A stretch of 64,000 nucleotides of DNA from Hymenobacter duratus. GTDB taxonomy: Bacteria; Bacteroidota; Bacteroidia; Cytophagales; Hymenobacteraceae. Each line of letters opens with the position of its first letter. Position 1 is the stretch's first letter. The stretch covers positions 496,001 through 560,000 of the forward strand of contig NZ_JACWZZ010000003.1 of the NCBI RefSeq assembly GCF_014698995.1, in the 5' to 3' direction. The position numbers and the translations under genes are program-made. Positions 16,889-25,082 of the stretch are shown in pieces. Below the pieces are notes generated by a model. That model saw only the letters and a list, made by a program, of their open reading frames with translations, was not told the DNA's origin and ran no database searches.

Positions 16889-17230
16889 AACCCGGCAGCT
16901 ACATCACAGGCCAAAGCTCATCGGCCCCGCCCCTTTCTCGCCTGCCCGCGCCACGGCTCACCCCAGCCAATACGCCAGGCAGCACCACTGCAAACTCCCC
17001 TGATGCCCCTGCTCTGGCAGGCCGCGCCTCAGGGGAGTTTGCTTGTTTCCGGCAGCCCCGGCCGGGTCACAGAGCGCTGACGCCTGTTGCAGGCACTTCT
17101 TGAATATTTCGCAGTAACACAATTTTGTCATATCACCTCTTTTGAAGTATAGTCGTTTGTCGGACTGCGCATTATCGATACCTTATCCCTACCAAAGTCT
17201 TCTTCCACTATTCCCCTTTGGTTGTCTTAT
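16889..17230. other. intergenic region with one hairpin
   Basis: Of these 340 bp, only the terminator-like hairpin at 16991-17041 is recognisable. The AT-richer second half (17100-17230) presumably holds the promoter of the following amidase gene; a TAGTCGTTTG at about 17151-17160 resembles a -7 box but has two extra bases. No RNA gene or small ORF is convincing. Confidence 0.4.
16991..17045 (+). terminator. terminator-like hairpin with large loop
   Basis: A perfect 13-bp stem (16991-17003 with 17029-17041) carries a 25-nt loop. It is followed by CTTGTTT, a weak T tract. Confidence 0.6.
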
Positions 17231-19486
17231 ATGAAGAAGTTTTTACTTGTATCGTGTACCTTATTAGGGCTGGCGCCGGGGCTTAGGGCCCAAACCGGCT
17301 CCCGGCTGGCCCCCACCACGGCCATCAGCACGGCCACGCCGTACGCGGCCGACTTCGCCGAGGCCTACCGGCTGTATCCGGTGATTCCGCGCGGTATGCT
17401 GGAAGCCGTGGCCTACACCCAGACCCACATCCGACACATCGGGGCTGAGGAGCAGGCCAGCTGCATGGGCATGCCGCTGCCGGCGGGCGTGATGGGGCTG
17501 ATAGCCGACGGCAAAGGACACTTCCGGGAGAACCTGCGGCTGGTAGCCCAGCTCTCCGACGTGAGCGTGGAGCGCATCAAGGCAGACCCGCGCAGCAATA
17601 TTCTGGCCTACGCGGCGGCCTATGCCCGCCTGGCCAACGAGCGTCAGTTGCGGGCCAATATGCCGGCCCGGCACCTGCCCGTGCTGCTGGCCCTGAGTGA
17701 GCTGCCACTGGACCGGGACGCGCTGGGCACGTTCGCCCTCGACTCGCACCTGTACAGCGTGCTGACCTTCCTGACGAGGCCCGAAAACCAGAGCCGCTAT
17801 GGGTTTCCGGACTACAAGCTGGACCTGCCGGCCATTTTCGGGGCCAACTACCGGGTGCTAAGCGCGGGCACGACGCAGGTATCGGAGCGGCAGGTGCAGG
17901 CCGAGGGGCAGGTGTTTGACCCGGGCGGCTCAACGTACTCGCTCACATCTTCTACCGATTATGGCCCGGCCCTCACCAACCTGACGACCTGCAATTTCAG
18001 CTCCCGCAGCGGCACGGCCATCACGCACTACGCCATTCATACGGTGCAGGGCACATATGCCGGCTGCATTTCGTGGTTTAAGAACTGCTCTTCCAGCGTG
18101 TCGGCGCACTACGTGGTGCGCTCCAGCGACGGGCAGGTGACGCAGATGGTAACGGAGGCCAACAAGGCCTGGCACATCGGCTCCGAAAACCCCTACACCA
18201 TCGGGACGGAGCACGAGGGCTACGTGAACGATGCCTCCTGGTATACCACGGCCATGTACACCAGCTCGGCCGCCCTGGCCCGCGACATTGTGGGCAGCGG
18301 CTACGGTATCAGCGGGCTGCGCACGTTCTACGGGGCCGCCACCACGGGCACCTTCAGTACGGGGGCCTGCGTGAAAATCAAGGGCCACCAGCACTTCCCG
18401 AACCAGACCCACACCGACCCCGGCGTGAACTGGGACTGGGAACGGTTCTACACGCTCGTCAACAATGCTCCGACCGTTTCGACGCTGACTGCCGCGACCG
18501 GCACCCTCTACGATGCGGGCGGCCCCAGCGCCAACTACCCCGACGACGTGCGCCAGTGCCAGCTGATTGCCCCCACCGGAGCCAGCAGCGTACGCCTGAC
18601 GTTCAGCAGCTTCGACCTGGAAAATGCCTACGACCATCTGCTGGTGTACAACGGGGCCAACAACCAGGCCCCGCTGCTGGGCAAGTTCTCCGGCACCACC
18701 AACCCCGGCACGCTCACGGCTTCGTCGGGCAAGATGTACCTGGAGCTGCGCTCCGACTGCGCCACCACGCGGGCAGGCTTCGCGGCCAGCTGGTCGTCGG
18801 TGGGCGGAGGCACGGCCTCTTGCCCCACCGACAGCTACGAGGCCAACGAAACCCTGGCCGCTGGTAAGTCCATTGGCGTAAACGTGAACAACCTGGCCTA
18901 CGTGTGCCCCGCCACCGATGTCGACTGGTATCAGTTCACCAGCTCTTCCACCAACAACAATATCAAAGTCACGCTCAGCACCCTGCCCGCCGACTACGAG
19001 CTGCAGCTCTATACCGCCGGCGGCACGCTGCTGTATTCGTCTACTTCAGCCAGCACCACCGCCGAAACCATTGTGTACAACGGCGCGCCGGCGGCCACTT
19101 ACTACGTGCGCGTGTACGGCTACAACGGGGCTACCAGCAACACAACGGCCTACACGCTGCGGGTTTCCACGCAGGCCACGGCCTGGGCCGCCCCCGAAAC
19201 GCCGGCCTTTGCCAGCCGCCAGGCCGCCGAGAAGCCCCAGGTCAGCATCACCAATCCGGTGCAGAGCGGCGACCGGGCCTGGCTCAGCGTAACGGGCTAC
19301 GACGGGCCGGCCGAAATTCAGCTGCGCAACACCCAGGGCCAGCCCCTGGGCGCCGGATTCCGCACGAAGCTGGCAACCGGGCAACCGGTGCGCTATGCGC
19401 TGCCCGGCGGCCTGCAACCGGGGGTATACCTGGTGATGGTGCAACTGAGCACCCACGTAGAGTATCTGCGCCTGCTGGTGCAGTAG
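17231..19486 (+). CDS. secreted multidomain N-acetylmuramoyl-L-alanine amidase (Amidase_2) with CUB, PPC and type IX sorting domains
   Basis: A 751-residue exported protein with signal peptide MKKFLLVSCTLLGLAPGLRAQ. Residues 35-160 resemble a lytic-transglycosylase-like helical domain (IPRGMLEAVAYTQTHIRHI), but the catalytic Glu of that fold is not evident. An Amidase_2 domain follows (about 240-410: ITHYAIHTVQG, AWHIGSENPYTIGTEHEGYV, HTDPGVNWDWERF). Next come a CUB-like domain (about 425-530), a pre-peptidase C-terminal domain (about 535-645), and a tail ending GGLQPGVYLVMVQLSTHVEY that fits a T9SS type A sorting domain. It probably cuts peptidoglycan, perhaps of other bacteria, at the cell surface or outside. 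Confidence 0.87.
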   Translation: MKKFLLVSCTLLGLAPGLRAQTGSRLAPTTAISTATPYAADFAEAYRLYPVIPRGMLEAVAYTQTHIRHIGAEEQASCMGMPLPAGVMGLIADGKGHFRENLRLVAQLSDVSVERIKADPRSNILAYAAAYARLANERQLRANMPARHLPVLLALSELPLDRDALGTFALDSHLYSVLTFLTRPENQSRYGFPDYKLDLPAIFGANYRVLSAGTTQVSERQVQAEGQVFDPGGSTYSLTSSTDYGPALTNLTTCNFSSRSGTAITHYAIHTVQGTYAGCISWFKNCSSSVSAHYVVRSSDGQVTQMVTEANKAWHIGSENPYTIGTEHEGYVNDASWYTTAMYTSSAALARDIVGSGYGISGLRTFYGAATTGTFSTGACVKIKGHQHFPNQTHTDPGVNWDWERFYTLVNNAPTVSTLTAATGTLYDAGGPSANYPDDVRQCQLIAPTGASSVRLTFSSFDLENAYDHLLVYNGANNQAPLLGKFSGTTNPGTLTASSGKMYLELRSDCATTRAGFAASWSSVGGGTASCPTDSYEANETLAAGKSIGVNVNNLAYVCPATDVDWYQFTSSSTNNNIKVTLSTLPADYELQLYTAGGTLLYSSTSASTTAETIVYNGAPAATYYVRVYGYNGATSNTTAYTLRVSTQATAWAAPETPAFASRQAAEKPQVSITNPVQSGDRAWLSVTGYDGPAEIQLRNTQGQPLGAGFRTKLATGQPVRYALPGGLQPGVYLVMVQLSTHVEYLRLLVQ

Positions 19487-19548
19487 CCCGCACGGCCCCG
19501 GCCGGAGCGCATAGCCGACAACGGCTATGGTATCAGGCCCACAACAAT

Positions 19549-19593
19549 GCAAAACAAAAGCGCCACCCCTTCCGGGTGGCGCTTTTGTTTTGC
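19549..19593. terminator. strong bidirectional terminator
   Basis: A perfect 20-bp stem (19549-19568 with 19574-19593) with a CTTCC loop and A/T-rich outer pairs lies between the convergent amidase and the small minus-strand gene. Confidence 0.92.
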
Positions 19594-19646
19594 AGGCCGG
19601 TGCATACGCAATGTGGTCAGTACGCGGGAAACCCGCCGGGCGGCGC

Positions 19647-19865
19647 TCAGAATATGGAGCCATAGGCCTCGCAGCCGGCACACCAGCCGAAGAAGTTGCG
19701 CAGCCGCTCATCCTTGGCTTCCTTCTTCCGCAGCTTGCGCGCCCGGCGGGCCGCTTTGGCCGCCAGATCAGCGGCGGGCGCAGCAATATGGCGGCGCAGC
19801 GTGAGGTAGCGCCGAAAGACGAAGGTGCGGCCCAGGGCAAACGGGCTGGCGACGGGCGTAGTCAT
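19647..19865 (-). CDS. small basic hypothetical protein, 72 aa
   Basis: A 72-residue protein starting MTTPVASPFALGRTFVFRRY, with a very basic middle (AARRARKLRKKEAKDERLRN) and a C-terminus that holds two cysteines (WCAGCEAYGSIF). There is no signal peptide or membrane helix. The CxxC and basic helix could mean nucleic-acid or metal binding, but this is speculation. An exact -7 box at 19886-19893 with a plausible -33 supports the chosen start, and a strong terminator lies past the stop, so this looks like a real short transcription unit. Confidence 0.65.
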   Translation of the reverse strand: MTTPVASPFALGRTFVFRRYLTLRRHIAAPAADLAAKAARRARKLRKKEAKDERLRNFFGWCAGCEAYGSIF

Positions 19866-19885
19866 GGCGATTGGGGCGTGATGGA

Positions 19886-19917
19886 CAAAGTTAAGATACG
19901 GTTTTAACCCGCTCAAT
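19886..19917 (-). promoter_or_regulatory. promoter of the small basic protein gene
   Basis: The complement of 19886-19893 is TAACTTTG (TAnnTTTG). An ATTG, complement of 19914-19917, lies 20 bp upstream as the -33 element. Transcription would start about 16 nt before the ATG at 19865. Confidence 0.6.
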
Positions 19918-20017
19918 GTCAATCCCTAGCTGGTTTTTCTGCCATTTGGGTGGGAGCTTCGTATGCGGATGTGGTTGTTTCTGAAAATCTTTACGCCTCC
20001 GCTTTTCGCTCCTTTCC

Positions 20018-21160
20018 ATGGCTGCTGCTCCCTACGCTCCTACCCTGCCCGACTCCCTGCTGCTCAACGGCCGCGAATTCCGCTACGCCGACATTCAGAA
20101 GTACCCCGCGCAGGCACCCCAGGACCTCAACGGCTACGAGGCGCGCGTCCTCGATTTCTGCCGGCAGTGGCTCAACGGCACCCTGGAGTTCGGGCTGCGC
20201 ACGTCCGGCTCCACGGGCCAGCCCCAGTCGCTGACGATGAAGCGGCAGCAGCTGGCCGCCTCCGCCCGCCGCACCGGCGACTACTTCGACTTAGGCTCCG
20301 GCGACCGGATGCTGGTGTGCCTGAACTGCGAGTACGTAGGCGGCATTATGATGCTGGTGCGCGGTTTCGAGCGGAACATGCACTTGACTATTGTGGAGCC
20401 GCACGCCGATCCGCTGGCGCTATTGCCGCAGGACGCGGAGTTCGATTTCACCTCTTTTGTACCGCTGCAACTGCGCGCAGTGCTGGAGGCTGGCCACGCG
20501 CCGCGCCTCAACCGCATGAAAGGTATTCTGGTAGGTGGTGCGGCCGTGGAGAAAAGCCTGGAGAAAGAAATTCAGAAGCTGAAGGTGCCGGTGTACCTCA
20601 CCTACGGCATGACCGAAACTGCCTCGCACATTGCCCTGCGCCGCCTCAATGGCCCCGATGTGCAGACTACCTACCACGTGCTGCCCGGCATAGAGGTAGC
20701 ACAGGACGCCCGCGGCTGCCTGACGGTGCGTGCCGACATGACCGACAACCAGCTTATCACCACCAACGACCGGATACAACTGCTCGATGCGCACACGTTT
20801 GAGTGGCTGGGCCGCGCCGACTTCGTGATAAATAGCGGCGGCGTGAAGGTGCAGGCTGAGAAAGTGGAACAGGTGCTGGAAGTGGCCCTCACCGAACTAG
20901 GCCAGGGCCGCCGGGCCTTTGTAGCCGGCCGCCCCGATGTCCGCCTTGGCGAGCAGGTGACGGCGTTTTTAGAAGGCACCAAGCTGACCCACGCCCAGCA
21001 GGAACACCTGCGCACCCTGCTCAGCCAGCGGCTCAGCAAATACGAAGTGCCCCGTGACTTTGTGTACGTGCCCCAGTTTCGTACCACGGCTTCCGGAAAG
21101 CTTGACAGGCTGAACACGGTGCGTAGCCTCACAGCCGCCCCCAGCACCGGCGGCCGGTAG
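20018..21160 (+). CDS. menE: o-succinylbenzoate-CoA ligase
   Basis: A 380-residue AMP-binding enzyme that activates o-succinylbenzoate to its CoA thioester, the substrate of MenB. Motifs are RTSGSTGQPQSLTMKR (P-loop, A3), YLTYGMTETASHIAL (A5), TNDRIQLLDAHTFEWLGRAD (A7/A8) and the C-terminal TASGKLDRL with the adenylation lysine. It is short for the superfamily because the N-terminal subdomain is compact, which is common in Bacteroidota MenE. Specificity is inferred from the menaquinone genes upstream; three unrelated genes separate it from menB. The ATG at 20018 gives MAAAPYAPTLPDSLLLNG. Confidence 0.87.
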   Translation: MAAAPYAPTLPDSLLLNGREFRYADIQKYPAQAPQDLNGYEARVLDFCRQWLNGTLEFGLRTSGSTGQPQSLTMKRQQLAASARRTGDYFDLGSGDRMLVCLNCEYVGGIMMLVRGFERNMHLTIVEPHADPLALLPQDAEFDFTSFVPLQLRAVLEAGHAPRLNRMKGILVGGAAVEKSLEKEIQKLKVPVYLTYGMTETASHIALRRLNGPDVQTTYHVLPGIEVAQDARGCLTVRADMTDNQLITTNDRIQLLDAHTFEWLGRADFVINSGGVKVQAEKVEQVLEVALTELGQGRRAFVAGRPDVRLGEQVTAFLEGTKLTHAQQEHLRTLLSQRLSKYEVPRDFVYVPQFRTTASGKLDRLNTVRSLTAAPSTGGR

Positions 21161-21315
21161 CAGGCAGCAGGTCAGTTGGAAGGCTGGTTACTGGAGTGTG
21201 TGTACTCATTTGTATTACTCCACAAAAGTCACAAGCCCACCTATAGTACAATTTTCGCCTATACATCGGGAAATATTCCGTTGCTTTGCGGCTGTTCCTT
21301 TTCTGCCTGTTTTCC

Positions 21316-23490
21316 ATGAAGCGTACCCGTATTTCTGTGGCGACGCTGCTGCTGGCTTCTCAGCTTGGCGGCGGCTGTGCCAGCACTTCCAGCACCACTA
21401 CTACCCCCACCACTGCCGTCAGCACGGCCACTACGGAGGCTGCAAGTCAGCTGGCTACGGCCGTAGCGGCAGAGCCGGCACCAGCAGCGTCTACCCCCGC
21501 CACGCCGCCGTTTGAGGTAGTGAGCGAGCAGTTTGCTGATCTGCGCATTCTGCGCTACCAGGTGCCCGGCTTCGAGGCCCTGAGCGCGCAGCAGAAAGAG
21601 CTGCTCTACTACCTGTATGAAGCAGCGCTGAGCGGGCGCGACATCATCTACGACCAGAACTACAAGCACAACCTGCGCGTGCTGCGTACGCTGGAAGCCG
21701 TGTGGGCCGCCAACGAGGAGCGCCGCACGGCCAGCACCAACCAGCAGCAGATTGCCCACGCCAACGGCTTTGCCACCTACACCAAGCGGGTGTGGTTCAG
21801 CAATGGCATCCACCACCACTACAGCACCCGCAAGTTTGTGCCCGAGTGCACGCCGGCCTACTTCAAGGAGCTGATTTTTGCCACCGACTCCAAGCTGCTG
21901 CCGCTGGAAAAGGGCGAGTCGGTGAACCAGTTTGTGGCCACGATGACGCCCATTCTATTCGACCCGAACGTGGCGGCCAAGCGCGTCAACCAGGAGGCTG
22001 GCAAGGACCTGCTGAAGACGTCGGCCATGAACTTCTACGAAGGCGTGAGCCAGGCCGAAGCCGAGGCGTATTACAAGAAAAAAATCAACGCCAAAGACCC
22101 GCAGCCCATTTCCTACGGCCTCAACTCGAAGCTGGTGAAGGACAAGCAGGGCGCAGTGCAGGAGCGGGTGTGGCGCGTGGAGGGCATGTACAGCCGCTCG
22201 CTGAAACAGATTGTGTTCTGGCTCAAGAAGGCCGCCGACGTGGCCGAAACGCCCGAGCAGAAGCTGGCCCTGCAGAAGCTAGTGGAGTACTACCAGTCCG
22301 GCGACCTGAAGAAGTGGGACGAGTACAACATTGCCTGGGTGCACGATACCAAGTCGCTGACCGACGTGGTAAACGGCTTTATTGAGGTGTACGGCGACCC
22401 ACTGGGCTACCGTGCCTCCTACGAGTCGGTGGTGTCGTTCAAGGACCTGGAAGCCACCAAGCGCATCAGTGCCATCGGCGACGAGGCCCAGTGGTTCGAG
22501 GACAATTCGCCGATCAAGCCTGAGCACAAAAAGAAAAACGTGGTGGGCATCACAGCCAAGGTGATTACGACGGTAGTGGAAGCCGGTGATGCCGCGCCCA
22601 GCACGCCCATCGGCATCAACCTGCCCAACGCCACCTGGATTCGCAAAGAGCACGGCTCGAAGTCGGTAAACCTGGGCAACATTGTGGATGCTTACGGCGC
22701 GGCCGATGCTGGTGGCATGCTCGACGAGTTTGCTTACGACGAAGCTGAGAAGCAGCGCGCCCGGCAGTATGCGGGCCTGGCCGGCAAGCTCCACACGGAT
22801 ATGCACGAAGTAATCGGGCATGCTTCGGGCCAGATCAACAAAGGCGTAGGCACACCCAAGGAAACCCTGAAAAGCTACGCTTCGGCGCTGGAAGAAGCCC
22901 GCGCTGACCTCGTGGCCCTTTACTACCTACCCGATGCCAAACTTCAGCAATTGGGCGTGGTGCCTTCGGCTGATGTAGCCAAAGCCGAGTACGACAACTA
23001 CATCCGCAATGGCCTGATGACCCAGCTTGTGCGGCTGCAGCTGGGCGAAACCGTGGAGGAAGCCCACATGCGCAACCGCCAGATGGTGGCCAAATGGGTG
23101 TTTGAGAAAGGCAAGCAGGAAAAAGTGGTGGAGAAGGTGATGCGCGACGGCAAAACCTACTTCCGCGTGAACGACTACGCCAAGCTGCGCGGCCTGTTTG
23201 GGCAGTTGCTGCGCGAGTTGCAGCGCATCACGAGTGAAGGCGACTACGCCGCCGGCAAAGCCCTCATCGAAACCTACGGCGTAAAAGTAGACCCGGTGCT
23301 GCATAAGGAAGTGCTGGCTCGCTACGCCACGCTCAACATTGCGCCCTATGCTGGCTTCATTCAGCCGCGCTTGGTGCCGGTGGAGCAGGATGGCAAAATT
23401 GTGGACGTGAAAGTGGAATATCCCACCGACTTTGCGAAGCAAATGCTGGATTACGGCCGCAAATACCGCCTGCTGCCGAACTACAACTAG
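21316..23490 (+). CDS. dipeptidyl-peptidase III family (M49) zinc lipoprotein
   Basis: A 724-residue peptidase expected to remove dipeptides from N-termini of short peptides. The M49 signature HExxGH is HEVIGH at residues 497-502, and the third ligand motif EEARAD starts at residue 526. The signal peptide (MKRTRISVATLLLASQLGGG) ends at a cysteine followed by ASTSS, so it should be a lipoprotein in the periplasm or at the outer membrane. A Ser/Thr/Ala-rich linker precedes the enzyme domain. The ATG at 21316 is chosen because it begins the signal peptide; the upstream start at 21286 would spoil it. Confidence 0.9.
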   Translation: MKRTRISVATLLLASQLGGGCASTSSTTTTPTTAVSTATTEAASQLATAVAAEPAPAASTPATPPFEVVSEQFADLRILRYQVPGFEALSAQQKELLYYLYEAALSGRDIIYDQNYKHNLRVLRTLEAVWAANEERRTASTNQQQIAHANGFATYTKRVWFSNGIHHHYSTRKFVPECTPAYFKELIFATDSKLLPLEKGESVNQFVATMTPILFDPNVAAKRVNQEAGKDLLKTSAMNFYEGVSQAEAEAYYKKKINAKDPQPISYGLNSKLVKDKQGAVQERVWRVEGMYSRSLKQIVFWLKKAADVAETPEQKLALQKLVEYYQSGDLKKWDEYNIAWVHDTKSLTDVVNGFIEVYGDPLGYRASYESVVSFKDLEATKRISAIGDEAQWFEDNSPIKPEHKKKNVVGITAKVITTVVEAGDAAPSTPIGINLPNATWIRKEHGSKSVNLGNIVDAYGAADAGGMLDEFAYDEAEKQRARQYAGLAGKLHTDMHEVIGHASGQINKGVGTPKETLKSYASALEEARADLVALYYLPDAKLQQLGVVPSADVAKAEYDNYIRNGLMTQLVRLQLGETVEEAHMRNRQMVAKWVFEKGKQEKVVEKVMRDGKTYFRVNDYAKLRGLFGQLLRELQRITSEGDYAAGKALIETYGVKVDPVLHKEVLARYATLNIAPYAGFIQPRLVPVEQDGKIVDVKVEYPTDFAKQMLDYGRKYRLLPNYN

Positions 23491-23504
23491 CTAATGCGTC
23501 GCGG

Positions 23505-23602
23505 GTCATCCTGAGCGTGCGAAGGACCTTATTACGATAGAGCTAATCATTGTTACGCTCATTGCTCTGCCGTAATAAGGTCCTTCGCACGCTCAGGACG
23601 AC
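23505..23602. repeat. dispersed palindromic repeat, family B
   Basis: Arms of 32 bp (23505-23536 and 23571-23602) start GTCATCCTGAGCGTGCGAAG and pair with one mismatch. It separates the M49 peptidase from the next small gene. Confidence 0.85.
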
Positions 23603-23637
23603 ATATACTTCTCATCTTCCTCACAACCAACCTCCGC

Positions 23638-24009
23638 ATGAAATACCTTTCCGCCTGCTTCCTGCTGCTGGCCCTGCTCCTGACAGCGCCCGCCCTGCAC
23701 GCCCAGACCTCACCAGCTACTGCTGCTGCCCGCTACGAATACTGCGAGCTGCACCTGAAAAGCGGTGACGTATTCGTGGACTTCGGTTTTGGCCCCGAAA
23801 AGCTGGGCGGCGGCTCCCTCTCCAAGCTGGAAGCGGGCAAGTTGCAGGTATTTGCCACCCACATCAGCGCCCTTAACTATATGGGCTCCCTGGGCTGGGA
23901 CGTAGTGCAGGTGTACGGCGATGTGGCACAGGGCAACTTGCGCAACAAGGAGCAGTTCTTTATGCTGCGCCGCCTGCGTTCCTCACAGGGTGTAAACGTG
24001 AGCAAGTAG
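23638..24009 (+). CDS. small exported protein, DUF4177-like pattern, 123 aa
   Basis: It has a signal peptide (MKYLSACFLLLALLLTAPAL, then HAQ) and a core with YEYCELHLKSG, ALNYMGSLGWDVVQVYGD and EQFFMLRRL. The order of a Tyr-rich strand, an NxxGxxGWxxV helix-strand and a final FMLRR strand resembles DUF4177, a small family without known function. One cysteine lies in the mature part. It stands alone between two palindromic repeats. The assignment is by pattern only. Confidence 0.72.
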   Translation: MKYLSACFLLLALLLTAPALHAQTSPATAAARYEYCELHLKSGDVFVDFGFGPEKLGGGSLSKLEAGKLQVFATHISALNYMGSLGWDVVQVYGDVAQGNLRNKEQFFMLRRLRSSQGVNVSK

Positions 24010-24055
24010 TAAACACCTCATCTGTCATTGCGAGGAGGCACGGCAAAGATTGTCT

Positions 24056-24155
24056 GTCATCCTGAGCAAAGCGAAGGACCTTGTCACGCTTGAACGAGCC
24101 GCTATGGCATCAATCGTTCAGACGTGACAAGGTCCTTCGCTTTGCTCAGGATGAC
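24056..24155. repeat. dispersed palindromic repeat, family B, with a family C fragment beside it
   Basis: Arms of 33 bp (24056-24088 and 24123-24155) start GTCATCCTGAGCAAAGCGAA and pair along their length. A fragment CATTGCGAGGAGGCACGG at about 24026-24043 just upstream belongs to another repeat type, seen also at 55123-55160. Confidence 0.85.
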
Positions 24156-24177
24156 AGATGCTTTTGTATGCTGTCTT

Positions 24178-24897
24178 CTACCAATCTGCACGGCGCAGGC
24201 CCTGCTGCGTGAACAGGCGCTGCCGGCCTCGCATTACCTTATACACGTCGCCGAGGGAAAGCTTGACGCGGCCGTAAAACACAGGCCCGTTCAGTTCGCG
24301 CTGGGTAAATCGGTTGATAAATACCGGCTGGCGCCAGCCCACGCCGGTACCCAACGCCAGCCAACGGTAGACCCGCATCTGGGCCGTTAGGGAAGGCTCA
24401 ACCAGCCAGATAATTCGTTTGGGTGAACGAACGAGGCTGCCATCAGGCAGCGCATAGCGGGCGTAGGTTTTGCCCACCCCAATTTGGAGTTGGCTGGCAA
24501 TTTCCCAGCGCGGATTACCTAGTACCACATACTCGCCGTAGCCGGCCACGTAGCGCAGCCGCAGCTCCGAGGTGGTGGCAGCCGGCAGCTCCGACGGAAT
24601 AGGCTGCCGCGAGGGAATTCCGTTGCTGAGCAGGTACACCCCAAGCCCGGTGCGGAGCCGGCCGCGCCACTCAATGCCCAGCTTCAGGCCCGGCACGGTT
24701 ACCAGCCGGTGATTGATAATAGAGTTGCGGATATCCAGCTGAAACACCGGGCGGCGGTGCGGCTGGCGCACCGCGGCGCTGTCGTCGGCGGAAGAAGAAG
24801 GAGCCGTGAGGGGGTGGGCAGCAGCGGAGCCAGCCAGCAACACTAGGCTGAGCGCGCCCACTACGGGCCATCGGATAGGCGAACTTGACTCTTCCAC
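24178..24897 (-). CDS. exported hypothetical protein, possibly outer-membrane associated, 239 aa
   Basis: A GTG start gives a short N-terminus and a signal peptide (about residues 9-27, PVVGALSLVLLAGSAAAHP). The mature part has alternating strands such as LGIEWRGRLRTGLGVYLL, LRLRYVAGYGEYVV and WLALGTGVGWRQPVF that would suit a small beta-barrel or membrane-associated beta protein. No known domain is recognised. An exact -7 box (TACCTTTG) ends four bases before the GTG, so its mRNA may have no leader. It diverges from the ABA4-like operon, and the three CGGTTCAC repeats lie between them. Confidence 0.68.
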   Translation of the reverse strand: MEESSSPIRWPVVGALSLVLLAGSAAAHPLTAPSSSADDSAAVRQPHRRPVFQLDIRNSIINHRLVTVPGLKLGIEWRGRLRTGLGVYLLSNGIPSRQPIPSELPAATTSELRLRYVAGYGEYVVLGNPRWEIASQLQIGVGKTYARYALPDGSLVRSPKRIIWLVEPSLTAQMRVYRWLALGTGVGWRQPVFINRFTQRELNGPVFYGRVKLSLGDVYKVMRGRQRLFTQQGLRRADW

Positions 24898-24901
24898 GGG
24901 G

Positions 24902-24909
24902 CAAAGGTA
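24902..24909 (-). promoter_or_regulatory. -7 box placed for a leaderless transcript (TACCTTTG)
   Basis: The complement of 24902-24909 is TACCTTTG, an exact TAnnTTTG. Only four bases separate it from the GTG start at 24897, so transcription would begin at or next to the start codon. Confidence 0.55.
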
Positions 24910-24966
24910 CGGCCGAATCGGGCCGGAGTTACTGAAGCTGGCTTTACTAACCGCCGAACGGGCATC

Positions 24967-25017
24967 CGGTTCACTGGTCCAACCTTCCGGTTCACCCTAG
25001 CGCTGGTGACGGTTCAC
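24967..25017 (+). promoter_or_regulatory. three CGGTTCAC direct repeats, candidate LytTR operator
   Basis: CGGTTCAC occurs at 24967, 24988 and 25010, that is at 21- and 22-bp spacing, about two helical turns. LytTR regulators bind short direct repeats with this period. The site lies about 65 bp upstream of the ABA4-like gene, whose gene run ends in a LytS-LytTR pair. Confidence 0.6.
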
Positions 25018-25082
25018 CGCTTTTGCCACTGACTTTGGGCCGGGCACATTGTACTTTAGAATCGTCATTCAGCCTCACTACC

